From the NCBI RefSeq assembly GCF_900105215.1, contig NZ_FOIP01000002.1, forward strand, positions 1,922,001-1,986,000: a stretch of DNA of 64,000 nucleotides. The letters are read 5' to 3'. A model generated the notes under the pieces. It searched no databases, was not told the origin of the DNA, and saw only the letters and a list, made by a program, of their open reading frames with translations. The position numbers were made by a program, and so were the translations under genes. Positions 9,631-18,104 of the stretch are shown piece by piece. This stretch comes from Lacrimispora sphenoides. GTDB lineage: Bacteria; Bacillota; Clostridia; Lachnospirales; Lachnospiraceae. Within the stretch, counting starts at the first letter, position 1; every line of letters starts with the position of its first letter.

Positions 9631-10992
9631 TTATTTCTTAACCAGATCCTTCTGTGCCAGTGCTTCCATGTCAGCGGCCGCCTGCTCTGGCGTGGTGGTG
9701 AGTCCAAAGAGGTCATAGGTGGTCTGCTTATGTAAGTTTCCAAGCTCTGTTGGCAGGAACTGATCGTAGAAGTTCTGCATATAAGATGCATGAACCAGAA
9801 GCTCCTCCATCTGTTGCAGCTTGCTGTCCTTGATTTCCACACCCTTTATTCCGGTGAGGATGCCAGCGGTATCAGACATATCCTGGGCATACTCCTGATC
9901 TGTCAGGACTTTTACCAGTTCCATCGCTTCTTTGGGATTTTTGCAGGAAGCAGAGATAGAATATCCGTTGCCTCCTCCTAAGATCTCGTCTGCCTTCCCT
10001 TTGCCGCCTTCTATTACAGGGTAGTTGAACAACCCCAGATTATTCTCGTAGAAATCCGGTTTTTCAGACTTACAGTTGGATACGAAGCTGTTCGTCTGTA
10101 CAATGTGAGCTGCCTGACCGCTGTAAAACAGCATTCTGGATCCGCCGGTATCATAGTTGATACCATTGAGGCCTTCTGGGTAATATCCTTTCTTCACCCA
10201 ATCCTGGATCCTCTGTCCGGCTTTAATAAAGCTTTCATCCTCAAACGTAGCATTGCCGGTACGGTTATAGGCGTCAAGGAACGTCTGGGAGCCTCCCTCT
10301 CTAAGGGACAGCCATATAAAGGTAAGTGCACCCGGCCACTGGCTGGAATTGCCCTCGGCAAAAGGGATGATGCCATGTTCCTTAATAATTTCACAATTGG
10401 CCTCAAGCTCTTCTACCGTCTCCGGAACCTTAAGTCCCAGATCCTTGTAAATCTCGGTATTATAGTACACAGGGGCTGCGCCTGCCCGGAAGGGCACTGC
10501 CCAGTATTTCCCCTCAAGTTCGAAAAGAGACAGGGCCGACTCGTGGTAAATATCAGAGATTTTTCTCACATCCTCGTCAATATCAAGCACCTTTCCCTCT
10601 TCCACAAAGGACTGGAGCCAGCCGCCGCCCCAGGAGATGAATATATCCGGCTCCTGTCCGGCTGCCATGGCGGTGGTAAGCTTGGTCTTATAAGGGTCGT
10701 TCTCCATGGGCACCTGTTCCACCTTCACATTGGGATGGCTGGCCTCAAATCTCTCAATACAACGTTTCACTACCTCCTGCCGTTTGGCGTCATTTTCAAT
10801 ATGCCACAGCGTAAGGGTGATATTCTCCCCAGTCTTTGCTTCCCCTCCCTGGCTCTCCGCTCCCCCAGCGGATACCTTTGAAGCCGTCGTTCCACCCGCT
10901 GCTGCGCCACTTTGGGAAGTTCCGCTGCATCCTGCAAGGGCTCCTGCTGCCATAGTTGCTGCCAATACACATGCAAGAATCTTTTTGTTCAT
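9631..10992 (-). CDS. CUT1 extracellular sugar-binding lipoprotein
   Basis: A 453-residue type-1 extracellular solute-binding protein. The signal peptide ends with the lipobox AGALAGC, after which there is a low-complexity Ala/Gly/Ser linker (about residues 25-55) typical of Clostridial lipoproteins. The mature part begins ITLTLWHIENDAKRQEVVKRCIERFEASHPNVKVE, as in MalE-like proteins (only the first part matters here: LTLWH and RFEASHPNVKV). It is the promoter-proximal gene of the saccharide operon and is transcribed away from the two-component regulator operon. AGAAGGAGT precedes the start. It should capture an oligosaccharide for the two CUT1 permeases. Confidence 0.92.
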   Translation of the reverse strand: MNKKILACVLAATMAAGALAGCSGTSQSGAAAGGTTASKVSAGGAESQGGEAKTGENITLTLWHIENDAKRQEVVKRCIERFEASHPNVKVEQVPMENDPYKTKLTTAMAAGQEPDIFISWGGGWLQSFVEEGKVLDIDEDVRKISDIYHESALSLFELEGKYWAVPFRAGAAPVYYNTEIYKDLGLKVPETVEELEANCEIIKEHGIIPFAEGNSSQWPGALTFIWLSLREGGSQTFLDAYNRTGNATFEDESFIKAGQRIQDWVKKGYYPEGLNGINYDTGGSRMLFYSGQAAHIVQTNSFVSNCKSEKPDFYENNLGLFNYPVIEGGKGKADEILGGGNGYSISASCKNPKEAMELVKVLTDQEYAQDMSDTAGILTGIKGVEIKDSKLQQMEELLVHASYMQNFYDQFLPTELGNLHKQTTYDLFGLTTTPEQAAADMEALAQKDLVKK

Positions 10993-11014
10993 ACTCCTTC
11001 TCCTTTCTCGATCA

Positions 11015-11071
11015 ACCTGTTCACAGGTGTTTGATGGAACTTATCATAAGATTCTTTTAAGCTTTTTACAA
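11015..11071 (-). promoter_or_regulatory. Promoter and palindrome of the saccharide operon
   Basis: On the minus strand TTGTAA (11071-11066), a 17-nt spacer and TATGAT (11048-11043) form a sigma-A-like promoter for the binding protein operon. Just downstream, ACCTGTTCACAGGT (11015-11028) is a 14-bp inverted repeat that would lie near +10 to +20. It is a candidate operator or catabolite site; the binding protein is unknown. Confidence 0.55.
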
Positions 11072-11155
11072 TGCACCGTTTTTTAGAATATGTGTAATAT
11101 TTCTATTTTTGTATATTTACAGCATATTTTTTATGCATTTTTACTAGTTCCTCCA

Positions 11156-11184
11156 TTTACACTACTATTTTGGTATGCTATATT
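11156..11184 (+). promoter_or_regulatory. Promoter of the two-component operon
   Basis: TTTACA (11156-11161), 17 nt, TATATT (11179-11184), with an extended -10 TGC immediately before the hexamer. The start point would be near 11191, giving a leader of about 27 nt before the GTG start of the response regulator. It is divergent from the saccharide operon promoter about 85 bp away, fitting local control. Confidence 0.6.
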
Positions 11185-11217
11185 AATGACAAATTGATAA
11201 GAGAAAGAAGGGGTCCT

Positions 11218-12828
11218 GTGATAAGTGAAAGAATGAAGGTGCTCATAGCCGACGATGAATTCCTGATATGCGAGCTGATTAAAAAGATGATCCTATGGGA
11301 TGAGCTGCAGCTGGAATTTGCTGGCTGCGCCCACAACGGTCAGGAGTTGTTTGGGCAGATTCAGGAAATACGCCCTGCCATCGTGATTACGGACATCAGC
11401 ATGCCTGTTATGGACGGCATTGAGCTCATCCGCCAGACACGATATCTAAATATTCCCTGCCGCTTCATCATCGTAAGCGGCTATAAACAGTTTGAATACG
11501 CTCACAATGCCTTAAAATATTCGGTAGATGACTATATTTTAAAACCCATCAATGAAAACGAACTGAACCAGGCCCTTAAGAAAATCATGGAAGAATTGAA
11601 TAGCCATCAGAACCAGGCTGCAGGTAATGCTATGCCTTCCATCCACACAGAACATCCCGGCAGATCCTTTTTCTTAAAGCGTATTATTTGGGAAATCCAG
11701 GACCCTGCTGTCCCGCTGGAGCAGGTCGTCGGGGAATATGGCATAGACTTTAAACCCGGACTGTTCTGTATCCTCTGCCTTAAGCTTGACTTTGTCAACC
11801 AGAGTGCCGATAATCTGGACAATATCGGCTCCTTAAACAAAAAGCTGATCTCCATGTTCCACGAGGAATTTGAAGGCTTCTGCTTCCAGGTCCTTTCGTG
11901 CATGGAGGGCAGCGCTATCTATCTCGGCATCAATTATCCCCGGCAGGCGGCCGGATCTTTTTTTAGCCATCTCCAGGAATTTTACCAGAAGGCCTGTAAC
12001 CTTCTGGACCTATTTGCCGGACTTAAGATTACCGTGGGTGTCGGCGATTCCTATGATAAAATCTCCTCCTTCGGACAGTCCAATAAGGACGCCATGGATG
12101 CTGCCTATTACCGCATGCTGTCAGGCTGCGGCCAGATCCTGTACTGGAAGAAGCTGCCTCCGGTTCCATATCTTACAGAGGTGGAAAAAAACTTATATTT
12201 ACAGCAGTTCAAAAAGGCCATTGAATCCGTAAACATCACGGATTTCATGGCAACATTAAATCAGTTGTTTTTCAGGCCAAAGAACCTCTTTCCACTGTTT
12301 GACATCATAGACATGCTGGGGGAGATATGCCGGTTGCTTGTACGCATGGACTTATCTTTGGACCAGGAAGAGGTGCCGCTTGACTACTTATCCGGCCAGA
12401 TCCACTACGCCATAGAAAACGCATTGTCTTTAGATGCCTTAAAGTCTGCCATATCGGAACCTGTGTCCTACATATTTGAAAATATCCACAAGGCTGTCCA
12501 GGCTCAGAACACCCGCCCCATCCGCATGGTACTCAAATACATCGAGGAACATTACACAGATCCAATCCGGCTGGAGGATGCAGCGCTTTTAGTAACCTTA
12601 AATCCTGCCTACCTATCCAATATCTTTAAAAAGGAGACCGGTGAGAATTTCGTGGACTATTTAAATTCATACCGGATCGGTCAGGCCAGGGAGCTCATAA
12701 AGGACTCAAATCTGTCCATCAATGAGATTGCATATTCCACAGGCTTTCAGGATGCCCGTTATTTCAGTAAGCTTTTTAAAAAATACGTAGGCATCACGCC
12801 GAAGGATTACCGAAAAATATACAGTTGA
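11218..12828 (+). CDS. AraC-type response regulator (YesN-like)
   Basis: A 536-residue two-component response regulator. The N-terminal receiver domain (about 6-125) has the acidic pair in IADDEF, the phospho-acceptor D59 in VITDISMPVMDG, Ser in IIVSGY and Lys in ILKPI. A middle region of about 270 residues is poorly conserved, and the last 100 residues form an AraC double helix-turn-helix (LEDAALLVTLNPAYLSNIFKK; INEIAYSTGFQDARYFSKLF). The GTG at 11218 is preferred because AAGGGG lies 5-6 nt upstream, while the next ATG at 11233 is too far from it. It is probably the activator of the divergent saccharide operon. It is followed by its kinase after 22 bp. Confidence 0.93.
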   Translation: MISERMKVLIADDEFLICELIKKMILWDELQLEFAGCAHNGQELFGQIQEIRPAIVITDISMPVMDGIELIRQTRYLNIPCRFIIVSGYKQFEYAHNALKYSVDDYILKPINENELNQALKKIMEELNSHQNQAAGNAMPSIHTEHPGRSFFLKRIIWEIQDPAVPLEQVVGEYGIDFKPGLFCILCLKLDFVNQSADNLDNIGSLNKKLISMFHEEFEGFCFQVLSCMEGSAIYLGINYPRQAAGSFFSHLQEFYQKACNLLDLFAGLKITVGVGDSYDKISSFGQSNKDAMDAAYYRMLSGCGQILYWKKLPPVPYLTEVEKNLYLQQFKKAIESVNITDFMATLNQLFFRPKNLFPLFDIIDMLGEICRLLVRMDLSLDQEEVPLDYLSGQIHYAIENALSLDALKSAISEPVSYIFENIHKAVQAQNTRPIRMVLKYIEEHYTDPIRLEDAALLVTLNPAYLSNIFKKETGENFVDYLNSYRIGQARELIKDSNLSINEIAYSTGFQDARYFSKLFKKYVGITPKDYRKIYS

Positions 12829-12850
12829 CATGTAAAGGGAAAGAAAGACT

Positions 12851-13648
12851 ATGAAGCTCTTAACAGAAAAGAAATTACAAAAGCTCTTAGAGGAGCATAG
12901 CCAGAAGGCCGTCCGTGATAATGCGCGTTACTATGAAAATGAAATCCTGAAGAAGCAGACCGAACTCCTAACCCTGCAAAATCAGATAAACCCGCATTTT
13001 CTGTATAATGCCCTGGAATGCATCCGTGCACAGGCCGTACTAAGCGACATGGGGGAGATAGCGGATATCACCTACGCCCTGTCAAACTTCTTCCGCTACA
13101 GCATCAGCACAAAAAGCGACTTTGCCACTTTGAACGATGAAGTAAATGTAATCAACAATTATATGAAGATCCAGCAATACCGCTTCCGCGACAGATTCTG
13201 TCTGAACGTGGATCTGCCGGATACCTGGAGCAGCATCATGGATGCGGTGATTCCAAAGCTCACCCTGCAGCCCATTGTGGAAAACAGCATCGTACATGCC
13301 TTTACGGAATCCGCAGACAACGGGGTTATTACCATAGAAATTATCCCTGCCAAAAAGCATATTAATATCCGCATATCCGATAACGGAAAAGGGATCGATT
13401 CCGATACCCTTAAGATGCTGAACCATTCCCTGGAGCAGGAGTACTATGTCTCACCCAATCACGGCAAAAGGAGCACCGGCATTGCCCTGTGGAACGTAAA
13501 CCGGCGGCTGAAGCTGGTCTTCGGAGACAGCTACGGGCTCCATGTATCCAGTACACCTGCCCTGGGAACCGATGTGGAGATTCACATCCCTTACATCTCC
13601 GTGAATTCCGATGACTTTTCCCAAACCGGAGGAAATACCTATGCCTGA
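12851..13648 (+). CDS. Soluble histidine kinase (YesM/LytS type)
   Basis: A 265-residue kinase with the His_kinase motif INPHFLYNALE, phospho-acceptor H49, followed by a HATPase domain (QPIVENSIVHAF N-box, ISDNGKGI G1 box, STGIALWNVNRRL G2 box). Family members usually have two membrane segments and an outer sensing domain before this core; here the protein begins only 48 residues before the His and has no hydrophobic segment. It is therefore cytosolic and needs another protein to bring the signal. The next gene starts 8 bp before its end and encodes a degenerate ABC ATPase, an obvious candidate partner. Phosphorylation of the upstream response regulator is inferred from position. Confidence 0.92.
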   Translation: MKLLTEKKLQKLLEEHSQKAVRDNARYYENEILKKQTELLTLQNQINPHFLYNALECIRAQAVLSDMGEIADITYALSNFFRYSISTKSDFATLNDEVNVINNYMKIQQYRFRDRFCLNVDLPDTWSSIMDAVIPKLTLQPIVENSIVHAFTESADNGVITIEIIPAKKHINIRISDNGKGIDSDTLKMLNHSLEQEYYVSPNHGKRSTGIALWNVNRRLKLVFGDSYGLHVSSTPALGTDVEIHIPYISVNSDDFSQTGGNTYA

Positions 13649-15050
13649 TGAACTGTACCGGATACAGGATCTATGTTTGCGCAAAGACAATACCATGCTC
13701 ATAGACCATCTGACTATGTATCAATATAAGGGTGAAATTATCGGACTCATGGGACTTCACGACTCGGGAAAGACTCTGCTTTCCCTTATCCTCTCCGGCC
13801 AGGAGCTTCCGGACAGCGGCAGATTCTACTATGAAGAGTCTCCTGTTTCCTGTCAGAATCTGGCCTCCCACGTTGCCCTGGTGCAAAGGCACAGCTCCCT
13901 GATTCCATCTCTCTCAGTGGCGGAAAATGTGTTCATCGTCCGGCGCCATAAGAGGAGAGCCTTTCTCATGCATAGAAAGCTTATCCTCCATGAGGCGCAG
14001 AATTACATGCGGGAAATGAAGCTTACGATTCCACCCCATGCGCAGGTGAAACATCTTACAAGATCAGAGCAATGTCTGGTGGAAATACTGAAAGCTTATA
14101 TCCTGGGAGCCAGGCTGATCATCCTGGATGACATTCCTCTGACCTTCTTTCAGGACCCACAGTTCTCCATGATGTATCAGTATCTGAAAGAAAAAAAGGT
14201 TTCTTTCCTTATAATATCCTGTGATATATACCAGCTTCAGCTCTTTTCAGACCGCATTTACTTTATGGACGACCACCGTATGGTTAAATGGGTATACAAT
14301 GAAAAAAGGAATGCCATTGATATCTCCAGACTGTACAGCCGCCCATTGGCTTACACAGAGCCTTCTTCCCACGAATCCCCAGTCGTGGCGATGAAAGCGG
14401 ACGGGCTCTGTTACGGTTCCTTAAAGCACATTTCCTTTGAACTTCATGAAGGCGGGATCGTTGCCATCTTTGACTTATTCCGCAACGCCTCATCCCAACT
14501 GCTGGCCCTCCTCTCCCATCCCCGGGATCTGACCTCCGGCTCCATCAGCGTCTATGAAAATCCCGTCAAAGGAGAGAGCTGCGCTTCCTTTGTTTTTGCC
14601 GGATTTGATCTGGAGGACTGTATCTTCGAAACACTGTCCACCAGAGATAATATATGCATCGGCAGCTACAGGAAACTGGCCGGTCCCCTGGGCATCCTAA
14701 AACGCGCCAGAATGCAGTATGTGGAACAGACTTTCCTAAAAGAATATGAGGAAGAAGGGTTTGTCCCCCGCTCCTCCTGCCGGAAACTCCCCAAGAAGGA
14801 AAAGCTGGCCATGTACTTATACCGGCTTGAGCTTCTGCGAAAGAAAATCATCTTCTGCATCTATCCGGAAAAATATATTGATTATGACACCCTGCATATG
14901 CTGAAGAAATCCCTGCTGCGCATCGCCAGAAGAGGAAATACCGTTTGCATCATTACGTGTGACTTTGAAAAGATATATCCTCTGGCGGAGCGCCATCTGA
15001 TCCTGTCGTTAGATTCCATACAGGAGTATGCCGGCGGAGACAATGCGTAA
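13641..15050 (+). CDS. Degenerate RbsA-like tandem ABC ATPase
   Basis: A 469-residue protein laid out like RbsA/MglA (two nucleotide-binding domains, about 1-235 and 245-465) but with most catalytic motifs lost. Domain 1 keeps a Walker A-like GLHDSGKT (38-45) and a Q-loop region near Q82, but its signature is LTRSEQ instead of LSGGQ, Walker B is LIILDDIP without the catalytic Glu, and the H-loop His is missing (IISCDIY). Domain 2 has no GKS/T at all (IFDLFRNASSQ) and no signature. The ATG at 13641 has GGAGG 8 nt upstream; a longer reading from 13611 lacks this. No permease is encoded beside it. Translational overlap with the soluble kinase suggests a regulatory, nucleotide- or permease-binding role rather than transport. 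It may bind ATP in domain 1 only. Confidence 0.85.
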   Translation: MPDELYRIQDLCLRKDNTMLIDHLTMYQYKGEIIGLMGLHDSGKTLLSLILSGQELPDSGRFYYEESPVSCQNLASHVALVQRHSSLIPSLSVAENVFIVRRHKRRAFLMHRKLILHEAQNYMREMKLTIPPHAQVKHLTRSEQCLVEILKAYILGARLIILDDIPLTFFQDPQFSMMYQYLKEKKVSFLIISCDIYQLQLFSDRIYFMDDHRMVKWVYNEKRNAIDISRLYSRPLAYTEPSSHESPVVAMKADGLCYGSLKHISFELHEGGIVAIFDLFRNASSQLLALLSHPRDLTSGSISVYENPVKGESCASFVFAGFDLEDCIFETLSTRDNICIGSYRKLAGPLGILKRARMQYVEQTFLKEYEEEGFVPRSSCRKLPKKEKLAMYLYRLELLRKKIIFCIYPEKYIDYDTLHMLKKSLLRIARRGNTVCIITCDFEKIYPLAERHLILSLDSIQEYAGGDNA

Positions 15051-15086
15051 GCCGGCGGCATTTTATTTAACTAGCATTTCATACAA

Positions 15087-15135
15087 AAAAAGGCCGCTAT
15101 GGGAGCTGTTTAAAGCGAATCCATAACGGCCTTTT
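15087..15135. terminator. Bidirectional terminator
   Basis: AAAAGGCCGCTATGG (15088-15102) pairs with CCATAACGGCCTTTT (15121-15135) with one mismatch, and is flanked by A and T tracts. It lies between the convergent ends of the two-component operon (plus) and metQ (minus) and can serve both. Confidence 0.85.
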
Positions 15136-15160
15136 ATTTATTTCATAAGGAAGTTCCTGT

Positions 15161-16054
15161 TTAGAAAGAAGGAACTACCGCACCTTCGTAGGTGTCTTCG
15201 ATAAACTTTTTAACGGTATCGCTTGTTAAAGCCTCAATAAGAGCTTTGGTCTTCTCGCTGCTTTCCTCACCTGCACGAACCGCAATAATATTACTGTAAA
15301 GGGTTGCTGCTACAGACTTTGCATCTTCCACAGCCAGAGCATCGGATACCTTTAAGCCTGCCTCAATGGCGTAATTTCCATTGATAACAGCCACATCCAC
15401 ATCGCCTAAAGAACGGGGAAGCTGAGCAGCTTCTACTTCAACGATCTTAAAATTCTTATCGTTCTTTACAATATCATTCTTGGTTGCATCCAGCTCAACG
15501 CCTTCTTTTAATCCGATCAGACCTTGGTCTGCCAGTAAAAGAAGAGCTCTTGCTTCGTTGGAAACATCATTTGGAACTGCGATCTGGGCTCCGTCAGCAA
15601 GCTTATCAATAGAATCTGTCTTTCCTGCGTAGATGCCGAAGGGTTCATAATGAATGGCTGCCGCACTTACAAGATCGGTTCCTTTCTGCTCATTGAACTG
15701 ATCCAGGTATGGCTTGTGCTGGAAATAGTTGGCATCTAAGTCCCCGGATTCAAGAGCCATGTTTGGCTGCACGTAATCCGTATATTCTTTGACTACCAGC
15801 TCATAGCCTTTTTCTTTTAAAATATCCTTTGCAGCATTTAAAATCTCTGCATGAGGAGCCGGAGTTGCTCCGACAATGATCTTCTCCAGCTGACCGGTCG
15901 TTTCAGCTGCCGTTGTTTCTTCTGCTTTTGTTTCCTCTGATGATGCAGCCTGGGTTGCTGCAGGTGTTGCGGGCGCTTCCTTACTTCCTGCGCATGCTGT
16001 CAGCGCTGCTGCTGCAACCAGTGCAGCCGAAAATACATAAAGTGACTTTTTCAT
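15161..16054 (-). CDS. metQ: Methionine-binding lipoprotein
   Basis: A 297-residue NlpA/MetQ family lipoprotein with lipobox ALTAC. The mature protein starts after an Ala/Thr/Glu-rich linker with EKIIVGATPAPHAEILNAA, the family's typical N-terminus, and contains YFQHKPYLDQFN. It is the third gene of a metN-metI-metQ unit, so it should deliver methionine (or its derivatives) to MetI/MetN. A 46-bp gap separates it from metI. The transcript ends at the hairpin between it and the convergent regulator operon. The Met-codon-rich leader upstream of metN supports a methionine substrate. Confidence 0.95.
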   Translation of the reverse strand: MKKSLYVFSAALVAAAALTACAGSKEAPATPAATQAASSEETKAEETTAAETTGQLEKIIVGATPAPHAEILNAAKDILKEKGYELVVKEYTDYVQPNMALESGDLDANYFQHKPYLDQFNEQKGTDLVSAAAIHYEPFGIYAGKTDSIDKLADGAQIAVPNDVSNEARALLLLADQGLIGLKEGVELDATKNDIVKNDKNFKIVEVEAAQLPRSLGDVDVAVINGNYAIEAGLKVSDALAVEDAKSVAATLYSNIIAVRAGEESSEKTKALIEALTSDTVKKFIEDTYEGAVVPSF

Positions 16055-16100
16055 AATTGTTCCTCCTTGAAATTTTTTATGGTAACGCCTGAGGCAGTTA

Positions 16101-16766
16101 CTATTTAACCCGTTTGTCGCTTTTTTTGGATAATTTCATTCCGGTTTCCTGAATGATCTGGACGATGATCACAAGGATCGCGACTGTTACAAACATCATT
16201 TGTGTCTGATAACGGTAATATCCATATCGAATCGCAATATCACCGAGACCGCCGCCGCCTACAAATCCGGCCATAGCGGAATAGGACAATATGGTTGTTA
16301 CGGAAAGTGCTGCTCCTACTAAGAGGGAAGGCTTTGCCTCCGGGAGGAGAACCTTACATATAATTTGAAACGTAGAGGCACCCATGGATTTCGCCGCTTC
16401 TATCACACCGCTGTCCACTTCCTTAAAAGAAGACTCCACCACTCTGGCAACATATGGTGCTGCTGCTATTACTAAAGGCGGAATCACGGCCTTTGGTCCC
16501 AGAAGCGTTCCAACAATCATTTTTGTAACGGGTATTACCATAATAAGCAAAATAATAAAAGGTATGGAGCGGAACAGATTGATAACAAGTCCCAAAACCT
16601 GCTGGAGCCAGGGGATTGGATGAATTCCATCTTTATCTGTAACAATTAGTATAATACCCAGAGGGATACCGATAAGATAAGAAAAAACGGAAGATGTCAG
16701 CGTCATAAACAAAGACTCTCCTATACCGGTAATAAGCATTTGTATCGTTGTCGCATCAAAGGTCAT
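16101..16766 (-). CDS. metI: Methionine ABC permease
   Basis: A 221-residue inner-membrane permease of the MetI family with five hydrophobic segments and the cytoplasmic loop EAAKSMGASTFQIICKVLLPEA, which contacts the ATPase. It overlaps the 3' end of metN by 11 bp, indicating translational coupling. Together with MetN and MetQ it forms a D/L-methionine importer. Length matches the E. coli protein (217 residues). Confidence 0.95.
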   Translation of the reverse strand: MTFDATTIQMLITGIGESLFMTLTSSVFSYLIGIPLGIILIVTDKDGIHPIPWLQQVLGLVINLFRSIPFIILLIMVIPVTKMIVGTLLGPKAVIPPLVIAAAPYVARVVESSFKEVDSGVIEAAKSMGASTFQIICKVLLPEAKPSLLVGAALSVTTILSYSAMAGFVGGGGLGDIAIRYGYYRYQTQMMFVTVAILVIIVQIIQETGMKLSKKSDKRVK

Positions 16767-17778
16767 GTTTCTTCACCTCCTCATGTGTAATCCCTGCTGT
16801 TTTTAAATAACTAAGCACCCGGTTCTGGTCAACTTCATTATCTGGAAGCTGGATGACCATCTGTCCCATAGCGGTTCCGTTAATATCTCTGGTCTCGGCA
16901 TGCATAATGTTCACCGGTACCTTACAGGCTAATATCATATTGGCGAGGACCGGCTCAAAGGAAGACCGTCCGTCAAAGGAAATCCGGACTCTTTTGGAGC
17001 CGCCGAAACGGCTGACTTGTTCCGCCGCTTCCCCTAATATAAGCTGTCTGCCGATCTTTGACTTTGGCTCAGAGAATATTTCCTTTACGCTTCCCACTTC
17101 TGCAATATGGCTCTGGTCAATAATCGCCACCCGGTCACAGATAGCTTCTATTACTGACATCTCATGGGTGATAACAACCACAGTTACTCCCATGGTCTTG
17201 TTAATATCTTTTAATAGTCCAAGTATGGACTTTGTGGTATTTGGATCCAACGCACTTGTGGCTTCATCGCAAAGGAGAACCTTTGGATTGGTTGCCAGAG
17301 CTCTTGCTATGGCTACCCTTTGCTTCTGCCCACCTGAGAGTTGAGCCGGATAAGCCTTGGCCCGGTCCTTAAGACCCACGATTTCCAAGAGCTCCATGGC
17401 TCTTTTTAACCCTTCCTTTTTGGGTGCCTTGGCGATTTCCAGCGGAAAGCACACATTCTGAAGAACGTTCCTTTGAGCCAGCAGGTTGAACTGCTGAAAA
17501 ATCATGCCCATGGACTGTCTGGCCAGTCTCTGCTCCTGAGGCCGCATGGCGGTCAGACTCTTGTTTTCAAAAAGTACATCTCCTGATGTCGGTATTTCTA
17601 AATAATTGATACAGCGGACCAAAGTACTTTTTCCGGCTCCGCTTAAACCGATAATTCCAAATATCTCTCCCTGTTCTATGGACAGGTTGATATCGTCTAG
17701 GGCCTTAATCGGGCCGCCTGTGGTACGAAACTCTTTTCCCAGTCCCACCAGCTGAATAATAGGTTCTGCTGACTGCAT
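16756..17778 (-). CDS. metN: Methionine ABC transporter ATPase
   Basis: A 340-residue ATPase with Walker A GLSGAGKST, signature LSGGQKQR, Walker B LLCDEATSALDP, and a C-terminal NIL regulatory domain (about 265-340) that in the E. coli protein binds methionine and inhibits transport. The start MQSAEPIIQL is chosen because AAAGGA lies 9 nt upstream and the resulting length matches the family; a longer open frame upstream would run through the attenuator hairpin and is not coding. Expression is probably controlled at the terminator 17855-17888 just ahead of the ribosome site. Confidence 0.95.
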   Translation of the reverse strand: MQSAEPIIQLVGLGKEFRTTGGPIKALDDINLSIEQGEIFGIIGLSGAGKSTLVRCINYLEIPTSGDVLFENKSLTAMRPQEQRLARQSMGMIFQQFNLLAQRNVLQNVCFPLEIAKAPKKEGLKRAMELLEIVGLKDRAKAYPAQLSGGQKQRVAIARALATNPKVLLCDEATSALDPNTTKSILGLLKDINKTMGVTVVVITHEMSVIEAICDRVAIIDQSHIAEVGSVKEIFSEPKSKIGRQLILGEAAEQVSRFGGSKRVRISFDGRSSFEPVLANMILACKVPVNIMHAETRDINGTAMGQMVIQLPDNEVDQNRVLSYLKTAGITHEEVKKHDL

Positions 17779-17854
17779 TTGTCTATTTCCTTTCATTATT
17801 ATTGCCCATCTTTCTGAGCATAATGGAATTTCTGTAGGATGTTTTTTAAGGTAC

Positions 17855-17888
17855 AAAAAGGCCGCAAGCCCTGCACAGACTTGCGACC
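17855..17888 (-). terminator. Attenuator terminator ahead of metN
   Basis: On the minus strand GGTCGCAAG (17888-17880) pairs with CTTGCGGCC (17868-17860), nine pairs with one G.U, 11-nt loop, followed by TTTTT (17859-17855). It lies 63 nt downstream of the Met-rich leader ORF and about 75 nt before the metN start, so it must be read through for metNIQ expression. An upstream segment (17932-17925, TTGTGATT) can pair with the 5' arm (17888-17881) using G.U pairs and is a candidate antiterminator. Confidence 0.8.
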
Positions 17889-17950
17889 TAAAATTTCCGC
17901 GTATTGCTGCTCTCAGCGAATTCCAATCACAATCCATACAAATGAAACGA

Positions 17951-18046
17951 TTATCGTATTTTTATGCACTCTGATACACGACACATCATCATACACATGC
18001 CGTTCATCTTGTTCATATTCATCTGCATGGCTCTCCACTGGTTCAT
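17951..18046 (-). CDS. Methionine-rich leader peptide
   Basis: A 31-codon ORF beginning MNQWRAMQMNMNKMNG and containing nine Met codons (positions 1, 7, 9, 11, 14, 17, 19, 20, 21), including three in a row. It has a strong ribosome site GGGAGGAG 8 nt before the ATG and is downstream of a near-consensus promoter. The ORF ends with TAA about 63 nt before an intrinsic terminator that precedes metNIQ. This is the architecture of leader-peptide attenuation (as in trpL, hisL): ribosome stalling at Met codons during Met-tRNA shortage would favour an antiterminator. It is too short to be a normal gene and matches no family I know. No S-box or T-box signature is visible in the same leader. Confidence 0.8.
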   Translation of the reverse strand: MNQWRAMQMNMNKMNGMCMMMCRVSECIKIR

Positions 18047-18104
18047 GGCAGCTACTCCTCCCACTGATTCCTATAGGCAAACTAGGAATTACTTTATGAG
18101 GCGT

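Noticed and set aside
10105..10881. Open frame of 258 codons on the plus strand opposite the sugar-binding lipoprotein
   Set aside because: Shadow frame with no recognisable motif; the opposite strand has a signal peptide, lipobox and family features.
17779..17937. N-terminal extension of MetN (53 extra residues)
   Set aside because: The extension runs through the attenuator hairpin, has no ribosome site and is absent from MetN proteins; AAAGGA before ATG 17778 fixes the start.
17779..18100. S-box (SAM-I) riboswitch or T-box in the metNIQ leader
   Set aside because: I looked for the conserved S-box core and the GGTGG-ACCGCG T-box; neither is present. The Met-rich ORF explains the leader better, although only a covariance search would be decisive.
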